DNA of 33,560 nt, from NCBI GenBank assembly GCA_023475835.1, contig JAMCVM010000166.1:1-33560 (forward strand), written 5' to 3'. Source of the DNA: Bacillota bacterium. Its GTDB lineage: Bacteria; Bacillota; Sulfobacillia; Sulfobacillales; Sulfobacillaceae. Below are positions 31,709-33,560 of the stretch, one piece after another. The notes below the pieces were generated by a model. The model was not told where the DNA came from, did no database searches, and saw only the letters and a program-made list of their open reading frames with translations. A program made the translations under genes and the position numbers. Positions within the stretch are counted from its first letter, which is position 1; each line of letters starts with the position of its first letter.

Positions 31709-32284
31709 CTACATCCAAATTCCGCGCGTCGCTCTAGAGATCGCGCGATGACGCACCACGGCACTGGGATTAGCGAACTGGTCATATTCTTCCGGGGTGA
31801 CTAATCCCCGTTGAATCATTTCCCGGCGAAGCTCTTTGGAGCCTAGTTCAAACCCATTGCAATTGTCTACTCCAATGTAGTTTCCTGGCGACAACACCAC
31901 TTGCGGTACCCAGACATCGTCCGACGGCAAGTACAGGGCCCGCACGTCGAACATGCGGCGATTGCCCACCACCTCCCATACGCCCGACCATTGATGTGCA
32001 CCCATCACAATATGGTACATGCTATCGCGATTGCGCTCTTGGTTGCACTTAATGACGTGTTTGCAAAAAATGGGTCCCTCGAGCGTGTCGTCGATTTGAT
32101 ACAAGACATGGGTCATAATGTAAGCAATCAGTTCAGCGCGCGATGGGATTCTTTCCCCGTTTGGAAAATACGAGTCGGATCCAGGGCGACGACCTCGCCG
32201 TTTGGATTGCGGCACGACAAAAATTGGCGTCGCCAATTCCACTGTCTGACCCCCATCAAAGAACGCAAGCGACTTATTTAGCAT
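31709..32284 (-). CDS. Unknown protein, first gene of the motA-motB-flgB operon
   Basis: The 191-residue product is soluble. It has an N-terminal region with a basic patch (QSKRRGRRPGSDS, about 26-38), a central helix (RAELIAYIMTHVLYQIDD), a Cys/His cluster FCKHVIKCNQ (C-x-H-x3-C), a Trp/Tyr-rich middle, and DDVWVPQVVLSPGNYIGVD. A charged C-terminal helical end follows (KELRREMIQRGLVTPEEYDQ). I do not recognise a family. The frame opens to 32404, but AGGAGG at about 9 nt before the ATG at 32284 decides the start. Its stop is 4 nt before motA, so it is clearly the first gene of the motor operon. A nucleic-acid-binding or metal-binding role is only a guess from composition. Confidence 0.75.
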   Translation of the reverse strand: MLNKSLAFFDGGQTVELATPIFVVPQSKRRGRRPGSDSYFPNGERIPSRAELIAYIMTHVLYQIDDTLEGPIFCKHVIKCNQERNRDSMYHIVMGAHQWSGVWEVVGNRRMFDVRALYLPSDDVWVPQVVLSPGNYIGVDNCNGFELGSKELRREMIQRGLVTPEEYDQFANPSAVVRHRAISRATRGIWM

Positions 32285-32434
32285 TTTTCCCGCCTCCTGT
32301 ACATTCCACTTTAGTACCGAGGTTCGACGGGTCCTGGCTACCTCCTCTTTTTTGCCCCGACTTTTGACAACGGCTGACAGCGAACGACAAGAGAAGATCG
32401 ACATCCGGCCGAAAAGGTTTACGATTCCTTACTC

Positions 32435-32464
32435 TAGATACTCCATAGCCTTTGCGGTTATAAT
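32435..32464 (+). promoter_or_regulatory. Putative sigma-A promoter of the OsmC-family gene
   Basis: TAGATA (32435-32440) and a perfect TATAAT (32459-32464) are spaced by 18 bp, 43 bp upstream of the start codon. The -35 matches four of six bases. Confidence 0.5.
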
Positions 32465-32507
32465 AAGTGGAATGGAACGTCGCCTTACCATCGAAAGGAG
32501 TGGTCTC

Positions 32508-32939
32508 ATGCAGCTAAGTATTCGTTCGGAGTCCCTTCAGGGGATGCAGTCGATTCAGTGTACCGATTCTGGGCTCAGTTGGACCATTGACGAGCCGGTG
32601 TCCATGGGCGGCACCAATCTGGGGCCCAACCCGCTGGAAGCGGTACTAGGGGCATGGGCAGGATGTCTCAGTATTGTCATTCGCATGGTCTGTCAAGAAA
32701 ACGGATGGCCTATTGGTCCCGTCGCTGTCCACGCTAGCGGGGAATTTGATCCCCGTGGATTTATGGGAATCCCCGGCGTCTCACCTTATTTTTCAACCGC
32801 CGAGGCTACGGTTGAAGTCTCTCAGTTAGATGCTAGTTGGGTGGAGCCCCTCACCCAATCTGCCGAATCTCGGTGCCCCGTCAGTGGACTTCTCCGAGCT
32901 GCAGGGGTGCACACCTCGATCGCCATTCAGCCCAAGTAA
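32508..32939 (+). CDS. OsmC/Ohr family protein (thiol peroxidase type)
   Basis: OsmC-family proteins reduce organic peroxides with two reactive cysteines. The 143-residue product has GTNLGPNPLEAVLGAWAGCL (about 35-54) with the first catalytic Cys at 53, and ESRCPVSGLLRAA with the second Cys at 123, in the spacing and context of the family (NPxExxLxxxxxC...CPV). AAAGGAG lies 9 nt before the ATG at 32508; the frame is open further upstream but without a better start. It diverges from the motor operon and has its own promoter-like sequence and terminator, so it is probably an independent oxidative-stress gene and not part of the flagellar set. Confidence 0.85.
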   Translation: MQLSIRSESLQGMQSIQCTDSGLSWTIDEPVSMGGTNLGPNPLEAVLGAWAGCLSIVIRMVCQENGWPIGPVAVHASGEFDPRGFMGIPGVSPYFSTAEATVEVSQLDASWVEPLTQSAESRCPVSGLLRAAGVHTSIAIQPK

Positions 32940-33310
32940 TCCGGCGAAGTGAGATTTGCGGTCGAGGGAGCGGCCCGATGGGTCTTGGGTCTTGGCCGTA
33001 GAATCCCATGTAGCATGGGTAAAGCGCAGGCCCAATGCTGAGCCCGCTTCGGGAAGGGTCGCCGCCAACTGGGTCGACCCTTTTTCGTTCCTTTCAGGGC
33101 CTGTGAGCCCCTCGCCGCTATCCGTGGTGGCCATGGGTGGACAGAGGATGAAAAGGTGCGACGCCGTCACGGATTCGACCGCTCTCAGGCGCTCCAATCA
33201 CAATGAACCCACCGCCTCGATGCGTGATTGAATTCCTTCAGCGAACCGAGGCGTAGGATCCTTTCATTGGCTGACGAACCGAATCCAGGGATAAGGGTAA
33301 ATAACTGCTA
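32940..33310. other. Intergenic stretch with a terminator and no supported gene
   Basis: Open frames on both strands here (32956-33231 plus, 32826-33197 minus) have Arg/Ser/Pro-rich composition without family motifs or ribosome binding sites and look like chance. A 6-bp hairpin CCCATG-TAG-CATGGG (33006-33020) and a terminator (33054-33085) are the only structures seen. The DNA becomes A/T-rich from about 33290, near the inferred end of a mobile element. Confidence 0.4.
33054..33085 (+). terminator. Intrinsic terminator downstream of the OsmC-family gene
   Basis: AAGGGTCG (33054-33061) pairs with CGACCCTT (33075-33082) around a 13-nt loop, and the stem runs into a T tract (33081-33085). It lies 114 nt past the OsmC-family stop. 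Confidence 0.6.
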
Positions 33311-33321
33311 AAACAAATCAC

Positions 33322-33346
33322 ATGATGTCTATGTACATCGCATCAT
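33322..33346 (+). mobile_element. Possible left-end hairpin of an IS200/IS605-superfamily element
   Basis: Two alternative small hairpins overlap here. GATGT (33324-33328) pairs with ACATC (33335-33339) around a 6-nt loop, and ATGATG (33322-33327) pairs with CATCAT (33341-33346). IS200/IS605-type elements, including IscB carriers, have short imperfect subterminal hairpins at their ends instead of terminal inverted repeats. The A/T-rich context and the structured RNA that follows support this, but neither a transposase nor the far end is in the window. Confidence 0.35.
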
Positions 33347-33360
33347 AAGGTGTATAATAT

Positions 33361-33560
33361 GGGCGTGGCGGGGATGTTCCCCGCCGGAGCAAGCCAGCTA
33401 CCGGACTGCGTGACCGGCTAAGAGGAAACGCCTCTGGGAAATCCGCCGTGCATCGCACGGAGTACCAGCGTCGGGGCCCGCTTTACCCGCAAGGGAACGG
33501 GACAGGCAAGAAGGTGGCGGTTGGGGGCCGAATCCCCCCTGTCGCCGGAAGGAAACTGAG
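33361..33560 (+). ncRNA. Highly structured RNA, candidate HEARO / IscB omega-RNA, cut by the right edge
   Basis: A perfect TATAAT (33353-33358) is followed by a chain of hairpins. GGCGGGGA-TGT-TCCCCGCC spans 33367-33385. AGAGG-AAACG-CCTCT spans 33421-33435, and CCGTGC-ATC-GCACGG spans 33446-33460. CCCG/CGGG (33477-33480 with 33498-33501) encloses a CCC-GCAA-GGG tetraloop stem (33486-33495). GGCG/CGCC (33516-33519 with 33543-33546) encloses GGGGG/CCCCC. No open frame fits this stretch. The order of stems and single-stranded pieces such as CTGGGAAATCC and GGAAGGAAACTGAG recall HEARO RNAs, which lie just upstream of iscB genes and act as guide RNAs. The call is from memory of the family and needs a covariance search; iscB itself would lie beyond the window. 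Confidence 0.5.

Noticed and set aside
32956-33231. Plus-strand 91-codon frame after the OsmC-family gene (and minus-strand frame 32826-33197)
   Set aside because: They overlap each other and the terminator, have no ribosome binding site and no motif, and have a composition typical of chance frames in GC-rich DNA.
33340-33560. Group II intron 5' end
   Set aside because: Class C introns also begin with structured RNA, but the sequence does not start with the GUGYG consensus, no domain V-like hairpin is in view, and it is not placed directly after a terminator stem.

Overview
The window is almost entirely one flagellar chromosome region of a Gram-positive, spore-former-type bacterium (Bacillota). 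This rests on strong AGGAGG-type ribosome binding sites, frequent GTG starts, tRNA genes with encoded CCA, FliW/CsrA, a Spo0E-like phosphatase and a YaaR-family protein. The moderately high GC and gene style recall the acidophilic Sulfobacillus group, but that placement is inference only. No rRNA, flagellin, filament cap, chemotaxis or sigma-FliA gene is present.

Layout. (1) 1-2130 is accessory-looking DNA: an unrecognised gene cut by the left edge (1-738, minus), about 1.1 kb without a supportable gene, and a cluster of GGTGACGG repeats. (2) 2131-2423 is a minus-strand tRNA operon (fMet, elongator Met, Lys) with a clear promoter and terminator. (3) 2598-7049 is a plus-strand late operon: a 75-aa unknown, a Spo0E-like protein, a YaaR-family protein, flgN, flgK, flgL, fliW, csrA. 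(4) 16933 down to 6976 is a minus-strand export/C-ring operon: second fliN-like gene, fliR, flhB, flhA, flhF, flhG, two flgF/flgG-type genes, fliL, fliM, fliN. Its last gene overlaps csrA tail to tail. (5) 17178-18597 carries fliO, fliP and fliQ on the plus strand, diverging from (4). (6) 18598-19270 is a convergent intergenic stretch with inverted repeats and one doubtful small ORF. (7) 32284 down to 19271 is the basal-body/hook operon, minus strand: 191-aa unknown, motA, motB, flgB, flgC, fliE, fliF, fliG, fliH, fliI, fliJ, PilZ protein, fliK, flgD, hook-assembly-associated protein, flgE. (8) 32508-32939 is an OsmC-family gene. (9) 33320-33560 looks like the left end of an IS605-superfamily element followed by a highly structured RNA resembling a HEARO/IscB omega-RNA; it runs off the right edge.

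Together these genes build the MS ring, C-ring, type III export gate and ATPase, rod, hook, hook-filament junction and stator. They also encode the FliW-CsrA switch that controls flagellin translation, the FlhF/FlhG placement GTPase/ATPase pair and a probable c-di-GMP-responsive motor regulator.

The most notable points are: the structured RNA at the right edge; an apparent transfer of the CheY-docking motif from FliM to FliN; the 74-nt antisense overlap of csrA and fliN; the split fliOPQ / fliR-flhBA gate operon; non-consensus residues in FlhF; and strong ribosome binding sites without an AUG/GUG/UUG start at fliK (and perhaps fliO).
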